Positions 36,453 through 46,885 of a DNA stretch of 64,000 bases are shown here, one piece after another. Under the pieces are notes generated by a model. That model made no database searches, had not been told where the DNA came from, and saw only the letters and a list, made by a program, of their open reading frames with translations. The DNA is taken from positions 64,593,853 to 64,657,852 of the forward strand of contig CM060691.1 in NCBI GenBank assembly GCA_030686995.1. The letters are read 5' to 3'. Every line of letters begins with the position of its first letter. Position 1 is the stretch's first letter. Position numbers and translations under genes: made by a program. The DNA comes from Artemisia argyi (Eukaryota > Streptophyta > Magnoliopsida > Asterales > Asteraceae).

Positions 36453-37768
36453 TGTTGACATAAATAATGTCTAAAAACATTGTTAGCATATTAACAATAT
36501 CTCTATGTTTTGATAATTACAAAGCATAAACACATTAATCTAAAACTTATGACATAAACAAGTTTTTAGTGCTTAATATTTATCTTTGCATCCATATCAC
36601 TTAAGGTATGAATAAACAAAGTGTTTATTGCATTTCATGATCAAAGGAAATTTTTTCTAATCACTAGAATTTTTATAAAATGTATTAAACATTCTATATC
36701 TTTTACAAAATTACTTTTGGAATTAAAAGAATATGTTTAATTCATTATAAATATATGATTTCAAATTTCCAACCAAAAATGGCAAATTTTATCCAGAAAA
36801 ATTTTCCCCAATAGAAGACAAGAAAATCCAACGTTCTTAAGGGGCGGCCCCCTTAATCATTAAGGGGACCGGCCTCTAATTAAGGGGACCGGCCACGCTC
36901 CAGAATAGTAATCTTTCTCCCTATAAATACTGGTTCATCCCACAGAATTTTCTCACCTTTTGCACTCCTAAATTTTCTGTTCTAAATCCACATTTCTATT
37001 CTCTTAATCCTTTGATCATAAATACATAATTCTTTGTTTCAAAGTGATTCAAACATCATCCTCTCAAGTGCAAGAGAAGAATACTTCTATCCCCCAAGAC
37101 AAGAAGTATTACAACTTATTGTGACCTCCACATCCAAGTTGTTGGTGCATCATCAAGATTATTTACATAATTCTTTGTGAAGATTGTTGTGAATATTTGA
37201 TTGTAGATAGTTGTGCTAGGTATATTGATTGTGTGATTAGTTAGTTGTTTGGTGTGAAGAAGAAAAGTTAGGAATTAGATTGTAGTGAAGAAGCTAGGTG
37301 TGAAGTTGTTAGTTGTGAAGAAAATTGGTGTGAAGAAGATAGGCGTGGAGTAGTTAGTTGTGAAGTAAATTGGTATGAAGAAGTTGTGTAGAAGTTGTGA
37401 TTTAGTTGTGAAGAAGTTGTGGTGTGTAAATTGGTGTGTAAGGTTTTCTCCGCCATAAGGGAGCTTGTTGATATAGTGAAGAAAACTCTCGAGTTAGGTG
37501 CTCGGGGAGTGGAGTAGGGCAAGTAAGGTGTCCTTGTAGCCGAACCACTATAAATCTCTTGTCTCGTGGTTCGATCTTTCCATCTCTTATTTATGTCTTT
37601 ACTTATCATTGCTATATCTTACTTATTGATAGTTGTTCATATTGTGCAAGACTTGAGATCATATATTATCGAATCTAAATTTTAAAAAACTAAGAAAACA
37701 CTAAAACTATCTTTTATAACGAATTAAAAAGACGTAAAACTATTCAACCCCCCTTCTAGTTTTCCACA
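36453..37768 (+). repeat. Element E 5' LTR (1316 bp)
   Basis: It begins TGTTGACATAAATAATG after GAAAA and ends TAGTTTTCCACA two bases before a primer site. It has a GC hairpin built from GGCGGCCCCCTTAA/TTAAGGGGACC (36843-36874), a TATA box TATAAATA (36922-36929), and a long run of TGTGAAGAAG-like degenerate repeats in the R/U5 part (about 37250-37440). The 3' LTR is beyond the window because F split the element. Confidence 0.88.
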
Positions 37769-37770
37769 AT

Positions 37771-37783
37771 TGGTATCAGGAGC
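37771..37783 (+). other. Element E primer-binding site (initiator tRNA-Met type)
   Basis: TGGTATCAGGAGC matches the usual copia primer site TGGTATCAGAGC with one extra G. Confidence 0.85.
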
Positions 37784-37836
37784 CACGTCGAGCAAGATTT
37801 TTAAAATTTATTGTATTTTAAAACTTGTAACGATCT

Positions 37837-39213
37837 ATGGAATCTGAAAAATATTTAGAAGGGCAATCTATGCAAAGACCACCACTATTTGAAAGTGATG
37901 GATTTTTATATTGGAAAAATAGATTCGAAACGTATGTGAAATCAAAAGATCTTGATCTTTGGCATATTATTACCTTTGGTGATTTTCCCCCTATTCAATA
38001 TAATGTTGAAACTAAAATGGATGAAATTGTATCTTTTGAAAAACAAAATGATAATTTGAAAAAGAAACTAGCAAAAAATAATGAGGCTAAAATGGTTATT
38101 TATAATGCGTTACCACGCAAAGAATACGAAAGAATTTTTATGTGTAAAACCACAAAAAAAATTTGGGATTCTTTACTAATTACTCACCAAGGTAATAGCC
38201 AAGTCAAAGATAATAAAATAGATCTTCTTGTACAACAATATGAACAATTTACGATTCCGGAAGAGGAATCAATTGATAATGATTTTGCTAAATTTAACAC
38301 TATTATCACAAGTTTAAAAGCACTTGATGAGACATTTTCTAGTAAAAATTATGTTAGGAAATTTCTTAGGGCATTGCATCCGAAATGGCGAGCTAAGGTC
38401 AGGGCAATTGAAGAATCAAAGAACTTGATGACGTTATCACTAGATGAACTAATTGGCTACTTGAAGGTTCATGAAGAAATTATAAGAAGAGATTCGGAAA
38501 CGGTCAAAGTCAAGAAAGAACAAACCAAATCCATTGCTCTAAAAGCCAAAAAGGAACCTAGTGATGATGATGATTCAAGTGACGAAAGTGAAGATGAAGA
38601 ATATGCAATGGCCGTAAGAGAATTCAAGAAATTCTTCAAGAGACGAGGAAGATTCACTAGATCATCACGAGACGAAAGAAAACCATTCCAAAGAAATAGA
38701 AGTGACAACTACGGGAAAAGAAAGTGCTTTAGATGTGGAAGTCCAAATCATCTCATTAGCGAATGTCTAAAGCCGTCGGGTTATGAAAATCAAGGCACAT
38801 TTGTTAGTGGAACATGGAGTGATAGTGACAAAGAAGAAGTTGAGAAGCCAAGAGACGAAAAGTGTTTTATGGCAAAAGAAACCGATGAAATATGTTTAGG
38901 AATTGACTTGGAGCTTGACGAATGGATCAAAGATAGCGGATGTTCGAGACACATGACGGGGAACCGCAAGCTATTCTCTACATACAAGGCATACAATGGA
39001 GGTAACGTTATTTTTGGTAGTGACTTACGTGGAAAAATCATTTGCAAAGGTACGATTTCTCAAGACTCACTTACTATTGAAAATGTAGAGCATGTAGATA
39101 ATTTAACATATAACTTGCTTAGTATAGGACAAATATGTGATAATAAATGTAGAGTCACTTTTACCGAAGAGGATAGCGAAATAGTTAAGAATGGAAAAAT
39201 TATAGGTAGATGA
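37837..39213 (+). pseudogene. Element E gag and start of protease
   Basis: A 458-codon frame begins [18 protein letters not shown] after the PBS. The gag core of the copia UBN2 type is visible ([43 protein letters not shown]), then a charged segment ([17 protein letters not shown]), a zinc knuckle [14 protein letters not shown] (residues about 297-310) and the copia protease motif [13 protein letters not shown] (Asp about 366). A TGA at 39211-39213 interrupts it, but the same frame continues with the next segment. Gag shape and long intergenic parts suggest the Sirevirus lineage. Confidence 0.9.
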
Positions 39214-40575
39214 ATTAGGAAATGTGGCATATATGTTATGAAACTAGGAAACAAGCCTGAGGATAGGATATGCCTAACGACCCTAGATGAAAACTCTACA
39301 TTGTGGCATAGGAGATTAGGACATGCTAACATGCAACAAATACAATCTTTGGCCTCTAAGGAATTAGTTAGAAATTTTCCTAATCTAAAATATGACAAGC
39401 ATTTTTGTGATGCATGTAAAATTAGAAAACAAGCTCATGCTAGTCACAAAGCTAAGAATATAGTATCCACTACTAGGTGCCTAGAATTATTACATATGGA
39501 TCTTTTCGGTCCATCCACTGTGCGGAGCTATGGAGGAAACAAATATACCTTAGTAATAGTAGATGACTACTCACGATACACGTGGACTAGGTTTTTAAGT
39601 GACAAAACCCAAGCCTTTGAAAAATTCGAAATATTCAGTAAAATGATTCAAAATAAATTAGGATGCACAATAGTTGCCATTAGGACGGACCATGGTAGGG
39701 AATTTAATAACGAAGTACAATTCGGAAAATATTGTGATTTAAATGGAATATCTCACAATTTCTCCGCTCCTCGTACTCCTCAATCAAATGGCGTAGTAGA
39801 AAGAAAAAATAGGTCACTACAAGAAATGAGTAGAACAATGTTAAATGAACAATCCATCCCACAAAAATTTTGGTGTCACGCCATAGATACATCGACATAT
39901 ATTTTAAATAGGGTATCAATTAGGAGAATTCTAGGAAAAACTCCTTATGAGTTACTAAGAGGTAGAAAACCAAACTTAAGCTACTTTAGGGTATTTGGAA
40001 GTAAATGTTATCTTCTAAACACTAAAGATTACCTCACTAAGTTTGATCCAAAATCATATAAAGGAATATTTTTAGGATACTCACAAAATAGTAAAGCATA
40101 TATAATACTTAACAAACACTCCATGAAAGTAGAAGAATCACTAAATGTAACATTTGATGAAACACCACCACCTCCTAAAACATTACCTTTAGAAGATGAT
40201 GACTTAGTTGAAGATGAAGCTATTGAGGTTAGTAAAACAAAACCCATAGGAAATGATAATGAACACATTCACTTAGGAAATAACGAAATTGTTAATGTTA
40301 AAGAATCTAGATCACATACATTAGATAATATAATAGGACATCTTAACCAAAGAACCCTTAGGTCACAAGCCCAAGATAAAAACAATTTCTTTTGTTTCCT
40401 CTCAGCAATAGAACCTAAGAATATTAATGAGGCTTTAAAAGATGAAAGTTGGGTTATAGCTATGCAAGAAAAATTAAATCAATTTAAGGCAAATGATGTT
40501 TGGGAATTAGTCCTAAATCCAATGAATATGGCCATCATAGGAACTAAATGGGTATATAGGAATAAATTAGATTAA
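39214..40575 (+). pseudogene. Element E integrase and start of reverse transcriptase
   Basis: In frame with gag; first ATG 39238. It has the integrase zinc finger (LWHRRLGHANMQQIQ ... CDACKIRKQAH), catalytic Asp in LHMDLFGPS, second Asp in AIRTDHGREFNN and Glu in PQSNGVVERKNRSL, followed by the GKTPYELLRGRKPNLSYFRV region. Near its end is the start of copia reverse transcriptase (SWVIAMQEKLNQFKANDVW; TKWVYRNKLD). It is cut by an in-frame TAA at 40573-40575. Integrase before RT is the copia gene order. Confidence 0.9.
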
Positions 40576-41823
40576 GATGGAGTAGTTACTAGGAATAAAG
40601 CTAGGTTAGTTGCCCAAGGTTATAATCAACAAGAAGGAATTGATTATGACGAAACTTATGCCCCCGTAGCTAGATTAGAATCAATTAGGATACTACTTGC
40701 CTATGCATGCGCCCTAGATTTTAAGTTATTCCAAACGGACGTGAAAAGTGCATTCCTTAACGGTTTTATCAATGAGGAGGTATATGTGGCACAACCTCCA
40801 GGATTCATTGACTTCGCAAAACCTGATTATATTTATAAGTTAAAGAAAGCTTTGTATGGACTCAAACAAGCTCCCAAAGCTTGGTATGATCGATTAAAAG
40901 CTTTCCTTATTAAACATGATTATTCCATGGGAATGGTAGATAACACTCTTTTCACTAAAAGGAAAGACCCAAATCTCATCATTGTTCAAATATATGTTGA
41001 TGACATTATATTTGGATCGACTTGTCAAGACATGTGTGATGAATTTGCCAAAATCATGCATGATGAGTTTGAGATGAGTATGATGGGTGAACTTAACTTC
41101 TTCCTAGGATTACAAATAAAACAATTAGAAGATGGAATATTCTTTAACCATTCTAAGTACATTAAGGAAATGCTTAAGAAATTTGGCCTAGAAGACTCAT
41201 AACCCATGAAAACTCCCATGTCTACGGAAGTAAAGCTCACAAAGGATGATGAAGTTGAGTCCGTAGATAACACCAAGTATAGAGGAATGATAGGTAGTTT
41301 ACTATACTTGACGGCAAGTAGACCCGATATCATGTTTAGTGTCTGCCTTTGTGGCCGTTTTCAAGAGGATCCCAAAACCTCTCACCTAGAAGCGGTTAAG
41401 CGTATCTTTCGATACATTAAAGGCACTATACACTTAGGATTATGGTATCCTAAGGGATCCGGCATAGAAACCATCGTCTATGCGGATTCGGATCATGCGG
41501 GAGACTAAGTAGATAGAAAAAGCACTAGCGGTATTTGCACGTTTATGGGATGTTGTCTAACATCTTGGTTTTCGAAGAAGCAAACCACTCTTGCTATTTC
41601 TACCACCGAAGCCGAATATGTAAGCGCTGGAAAGGCATGTCAACAAGCACTATGGATGAAACAAGATCTTATAGACTATGGCATTAGGTTAGAAAACGTT
41701 CCCATTATGTGTGATAACAAAGGTGCGATAGATTTAAGTAAAAATCCGGTGCAACACTCTAGGACTAAACATATAGAAATATGCCACCACTTTCTTTGGG
41801 ATAATGTACAAAAAGGAAACTGA
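40576..41823 (+). pseudogene. Element E reverse transcriptase and RNase H (to the D insertion)
   Basis: The frame is unchanged and shows ARLVAQGYNQQEGIDYDETY, FQTDVKSAFLNG (first catalytic Asp), LYGLKQAPKAWYDRL and the active-site box YVDDIIFGS, then RNase H (VYADSDHAGD, GCCLTSWFSKKQTTLAIST, TEAEYVSA). In-frame TAA codons lie at 41200-41202 and 41506-41508. The sequence is then broken at GAAAC (41816-41820) by element D; the stop at 41821 belongs to the D LTR. With the earlier stops that makes four nonsense codons and no frameshift over 4 kb. Confidence 0.9.
41816..41820. repeat. Target-site duplication of element D, left copy
   Basis: GAAAC is repeated at 48274-48278 directly after the right LTR of D. 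Confidence 0.95.
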
Positions 41824-43223
41824 TGCGTGGGAATTGCACCAGGCTTTACCTCTCAAGGGATCTTGAGAAGCTTACAACCCCCACCAGGCAGTGTACCTGA
41901 TCGTTGTAGTATAGTATAGTGACAAGTACCGGGGGATTGATCGTTCAGCTAGGAATAGTATCTCTAGGATTAGAAAACCTAAATACTAGTTCTAAAGGTG
42001 AGAGATGATTCTTTTTGTATTTTTATATTTTTTAGAAAGCAAGTAAAAATCTCGAGTTTGAAGGATTTAGGCGGAATTAGTTGCTAGTCAACTAACCTAA
42101 TACTAAGATGCAATCAAAATAAAATACTAGTAATGAAAATAAACTAAATTATACTAAGGTTGTGAGCAATAAGTGGAGAAAATGTGTTTACTTAGATTTC
42201 ACTACTCCCTAGACATCTTTTACAAGTTAATTACTTGTTATAGTTGCATGGATGATGGATTGTATTCCTTAATACCATTCATGGGGTATCGCACATAACT
42301 CCCCAATTCTATGAGCTCTTATCTCCTCCTATACCATACCCAGCACAACCATAGGGATTATAAACAGTGGCTCATGCATTAAATACAACCAATAAAGACC
42401 TTAGTGCAATAGGTTCATGTTTCCTAAGACGTTCAAGCATGTTACCATTTGGAGATCTGCCAGTTTTCTTAAGCCTAACATATAAATTCATTCATCCAAG
42501 ACAATTATAAATAAGTAATCAACACATAATTAACATCTAGGTTTCATTAGATCCAAGCAAACACAAGATAGATCTAGCCTAGCATGATGGAATTAAGACA
42601 AGATAAAGATATAGACAACCAACACATAGACATATTGATTGAATTAAAAGAACACTTATCTTAATTACACATGAAAGGTATCAAGGGCTTAGAACCCTTG
42701 AAAAACCTGTAAAATACGCACCAAGTTCGTACTTAGGGTTTCTCCAAAACTTCTCCCTTTTTAATGTAAAAATTAGAAAACTATATATAGGAAAAGGGGT
42801 CTGACGGCGTCAAGACCAAACTTGTGACGCCGTCACCTCGCCGCCAAAAATCTTCTCGGACTGCCTTGATCTACTTCTGACGCAATCATGTATTAGCATT
42901 TCCAGGCCGTCATGACTTTTACTCTTGTCGCCCTACTTCTTGACGCCGTCCAATATGTACTGGGTCGTCATGGAATTAACTCTTGACGCCGTCAGGGTGT
43001 TACTCTTGACGCCGTCACCTACTGTTCCCAGCAAAGAAAATTAAGACTTTGGCATTTTCGTCACTTTTATGCTCCAAAAACGTCCGAATTGCTTCCTTTT
43101 CCAGATTTCACTCCCAAAGTACCTAAAATCACAAAAGGAACGATTTAGGGCAATATTTGATCAAATAAATTCAATTCCGGGCTTAAATGACCCCCTAAAA
43201 GTGGTTCATTTTTCGCTTCATCA
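41821..43223 (-). repeat. Element D 3' LTR (1403 bp)
   Basis: Plus-strand ends are TGATGCGTGGGAATTGCACC and TTTTTCGCTTCATCA. Close to the U5 end are a hairpin TCTCAAG/CTTGAGA (41851-41868) and a segment matching the 5' half of tRNA-Asp (41901-41928). A TATA box on the minus strand lies near 42782-42790, with a cluster of TGACG motifs directly upstream of it in element orientation (about 42801-43018). Confidence 0.92.
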
Positions 43224-43789
43224 TATACCCTTACACTTGAGATTTGCTTGTCCTCAAGCAAATGCGCTTTTATTCTAATCAAAATACAAGTTAGGGGTCA
43301 TTTAACACTAATATAAAAGTAATTACAACAAATAATAGTTCCACTAAAGACCAATAGACAAGCACGGAGGTCATACACTAGCACCTCACAAATAGTGTTT
43401 AGATACTCACATCTCTCGGGTGTAATAAAGTATAAATTACAATATGGAAATGGAAGATATCTCTCACTACCTGTCATAGCAAAATAGATTACCATAGGCT
43501 TGGGAAAGGATCAAACCTCCACCACATGGCGTAAGCACCTAGGATAAACTATCAAAGAGGTCTTTTAAACGGGTTGTAACATTAGGTGTAGGGATATGAA
43601 ATACACGGTTTTGTTAGATAAAGGAAGTTTTACTTTTGGCAAGTTAACAATCTTGGTTAATTATATGTACAATATGGCGTTGCTAAGCCAAGACTAGACT
43701 CGACTTAAGCTAATAAATGAAAAATAACAAAAACATAAAATGAACATAGAATGAAACGGGATGGTAGTCCGTATGTTTTTTCTCTTTTT

Positions 43790-43827
<38 letters not shown>

Positions 43828-45699
43828 ATACACTCTTACCCTACCATCCGAAATAATACATCATAGGGAATGAACATTCCCCTTACACTTGAATCTTTAC
43901 ATACCTTACATTAAACTAATCTAATGACTCGAATTAAGAAAATCAAAACACTTGGAGCACTTTTAAGATTAACGTATATATGGGGGTAATAAATGATGTT
44001 CTTCCCCATTATCCATAAAATAAGTACTTTACCCATGAGTCCCAATCGTCCCAAAACAATATGTACAAGGATATGACTCTACTTAGCAACCATGTAATCA
44101 ATTAGATAGTTAACTTAGGGTTTAACAAATAACAATAATGCACTAAAAATGAGTGCATACACGGAAGGCTAAGGCGATTTGGTTGTACATTTAAGTGGGG
44201 TGTAACAAATTCTTCCTTTAAGTAAGATGCTTAAAGTTAGAAACGAAGAGATAGGCTCGGAGGGGTGTACTAGGGGTTTCGTGTACTAAAAATGAGTACA
44301 ACGCTAAGGGTGTGGGAAAAATTAGTTGACTTAACTAGCCAAGTAATATGACTTAAATGGTCAAGTAATTATGATACGGGTTTAACACAAGGGTGATCCT
44401 AATGCCTCTTATCATGTAGTAAATCCTACTACACGAATGTAGTCTCACTAGCGGTGTCGGGATGCATCACTAACTCAAGTTCTAGAATCTAAATGCTACC
44501 GGTACACTCATAAGCACTAATAATGAATGCTTTTCCTATCAAATCTAAAGGCGAACCTCACATATTTGGGTGGAAAATTTTTCTGAATATACAGTTATGT
44601 GCTAGTCATACAATCTCCTATCAATGAGACGCTTGCTATGGCTAAAGTTTCACTCCTAAATGTTGTAAATTTTTTTAAATTTGGCGCTAAAATTGCACTA
44701 ACAAGTATTTTTCATAGTTTTATTACACATCTACCATTAAACAAAACAAACTCAAGCGAAAGTGCATATGTAAGGTATCATCTTTTTACCCTCCCCTTAC
44801 ACTTAAGATGAACATTGTCCCCAATGTTCAAGTAAAGAATGTAAAAGTTAAAAAGTAAAAAGAATGAAATCAAATACTCCCCTGATTCGCTCGGTATGGA
44901 TAATAAGGTGGCCAAGTTAAATCTTCCTCCAAGAAAATGAACAATCAAAGCTTCCCTTCCAGAATATAAATCATCTTCTTGTCATACATAACCTGTAAAT
45001 CCTGAGAAATAGATAAAACAACCTCGCGTAAAATCGGCGGCATCCTATATAAGTTTCTAAATCCTAGAAAACAAGATAAGATATAATGCTTGTAGAATGA
45101 AGTTTGCAGATCTCCTGGAGATTATAAAACTTAATAATTCACAAAAACCATAAGACTCCGTTAGAAAAACAAAACCGGTAAAATTTTCAGATTTTTACAC
45201 TTGACGCCGTCAAGAGTTAACTCTTGACGCCGTCAAGAGTTAACTCTTGACGCCGTCGGAAGTGACCTGCAGAAATTCTTATGTTAAGTTTCCGGAAAAT
45301 TTCTGGAAAAACTTGGTCCTACTTCCTGGAAAATCCTGCAAAACTTCATTATGACTCAATACAAGCATTTGACTCTAACAAATACTAATATACATGTTCA
45401 TTTAATATTGTGGAGAATCATGATCGGTTTGTTTCTTAAAAACATATTTGGGGTTTCCCCTTACACTTATCTTTTGCAAAAATACTTTTAGGTGGAGTTA
45501 AGACTAGGCCAAAACAACAAAGTAAAGTATTTCCACTATTTGATTTAGAAACATGATCAACCAACAATAAAAATAAAGCATGCATACGGAAGCAAATAAC
45601 GAACAAACAAAAATAAAATCATACAAAGCATGGGTTGCCTCCCAAGAAGCGCTTTTCTTTATTTACGAGTCTTATAGCTAGACTCAAGGTCATGGGTTA
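43224..45699 (-). promoter_or_regulatory. Element D 3' non-coding region with four PPT-like boxes
   Basis: Boxes reading AAGTGTAAGGG(G) on the minus strand lie at 43224-43238 (next to the LTR), 43881-43892, 44793-44804 and 45457-45468. Associated hairpins: TTTGCTTG/CAAGCAAA with loop AGGA (43243-43262), GGGAATG/CATTCCC around 43868-43884, GAACATTG/CAATGTTC with loop GGGA (44810-44829), and GGGG/CCCC (45450-45460). Also present are a 34-base T-run (43792-43825) and a 23-bp tandem repeat with TGACGCCGTCA (45202-45258). I see no gene here. Confidence 0.75.
45202..45258. repeat. 23-bp palindromic tandem repeat
   Basis: The unit TTGACGCCGTCAAGAGTTAAC plus TC occurs about two and a half times. It joins two palindromes, TGACG-C-CGTCA and AAGAGTTAACTCTT. 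The TGACGCCGTCA core is the same as in the D LTR cluster. Confidence 0.85.
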
Positions 45700-46818
45700 C
45701 TACGTGACCTCATCATTGGTTCCACTCTCCGATTGTAGATATTCTTTGTTAAAACCAATCACCTTTTTCTCAACCGCCCCCATAATCTTTTGGGCAAATT
45801 CTTTATCGACTTTATACTTTGGTCCAAGGGCTAAGCAATCTTTGTAATAAAGACTCCTTTTTTCCCATACATAATCTATGCCCTTTTTCTTATCCTCTTC
45901 ATTGATGTCCTCAAAAGCACCAACGTTGTCCTTATCAAAACGGGATATAAAGCGAAATTCTTTCATCCTATTAGGCATCCTATAAGTGATACTATCGGCG
46001 TTACTTGCAAATCGGATCGTTCTTTCTATCTCATCATATTCCAACTTAGACTCCTCAATAAATGGTTTGCCAAACACAACATTGGATAATCGACAATCAA
46101 TAACATTAGCACGATCCTCCACAATCATAAAGTCGGTGACAAAAGTGAAATTACCAACAAAGACATGTAGACCTTTAACTCTCCCGACAAAGTTACAAAC
46201 TCCACCGGGGTATTTGGGATCTCTTCTAGGTTCAAGTCTTGTTTTCACTATATCATTATAAACAGTTGAGGACATAATGTTGATTGGAGATTTAAAGTCA
46301 ATGTAAGCATTGCTAATGTGCCTATACCCAATCATACATGGTATCTTAGCATTCTTAGGATCGCCTCTCTTTATCTTAGGTTCAATCATAGTGAAAGGAG
46401 ATCGCGGGTTATCGATAAGATTATTATAATATGCAATCTCCTCCTTAGTGGGGTATAGATTAAAATAGTCATTAAGCTTCGGATCTATTTCCCCCTCTTC
46501 AAGTTCCTCAATAACATTCACAAAGTCATTAGGCGCTAGGTCCTCATTTGAATACAAGGCGGTCGCTAGGTCACTAAATGCATGTTCGAGCTCAACCTTA
46601 ATCAAACTATTAAGCTCCCTAAGTTCCCTAATCTCACTCTCAATTTGTTCACGTAACAAAGCCACTTCTCTAGGGGAAAGGGGTGGATTCACGTTTTCCA
46701 TAATGGTCAACGGAACAGTCAATGAATTTAATTTACTAACAAAGGCACAAAGAAAAAGATATACTAAAGAAAACCTAAAAAAATAAAAATAAAATCTTAC
46801 TAGAATGGAATCTAGCAA
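45700..46818 (-). CDS. Element D protein: degenerate retropepsin-like domain without catalytic motif
   Basis: A 372-codon open frame; the likelier start is the ATG at 46701 (MENVNPPLSPREVALL), because the first 39 codons are hydrophobic leader-like sequence that overlaps the untranslated region. From there: a charged coiled-coil-like segment (REQIESEIRELRELN), an acidic stretch (EELEEGEID), then a fold that lines up with the protease of B: IPCMIGYRHISNAYIDFKSPINIM against IPC...DLGASINLM, and FGKPFIEESKLEYDEIERTI against the GRGFLRTG region. The DTG/DSG-type motif reads DFK, so peptidase activity is not expected. The tail is lysine-rich and of unknown role. The frame is intact, unlike the others in this window, so it may have been recently functional. 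Confidence 0.75.
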   Translation of the reverse strand: MLDSILVRFYFYFFRFSLVYLFLCAFVSKLNSLTVPLTIMENVNPPLSPREVALLREQIESEIRELRELNSLIKVELEHAFSDLATALYSNEDLAPNDFVNVIEELEEGEIDPKLNDYFNLYPTKEEIAYYNNLIDNPRSPFTMIEPKIKRGDPKNAKIPCMIGYRHISNAYIDFKSPINIMSSTVYNDIVKTRLEPRRDPKYPGGVCNFVGRVKGLHVFVGNFTFVTDFMIVEDRANVIDCRLSNVVFGKPFIEESKLEYDEIERTIRFASNADSITYRMPNRMKEFRFISRFDKDNVGAFEDINEEDKKKGIDYVWEKRSLYYKDCLALGPKYKVDKEFAQKIMGAVEKKVIGFNKEYLQSESGTNDEVT

Positions 46819-46861
46819 GTAGACCTAATAAAAAGAGATTCTAACCTAGACAATAACTATT

Positions 46862-46879
46862 CCCCAGGCTGCGGCGCCA
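46862..46879 (-). other. Element D primer-binding site (tRNA-Asp type)
   Basis: TGGCGCCGCAGCCTGGGG on the minus strand, six bases inside the 5' LTR, matches the tRNA-Asp complement over the first eight bases and with a few differences after that. Confidence 0.75.
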
Positions 46880-46885
46880 AAAACT

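Noticed and set aside
41901..41928. Possible tRNA-Asp gene
   Set aside because: Only the 5' part matches; there is no anticodon arm, T arm or acceptor 3' half, and it sits at a fixed place in three LTRs. It is treated as a primer-related LTR feature.
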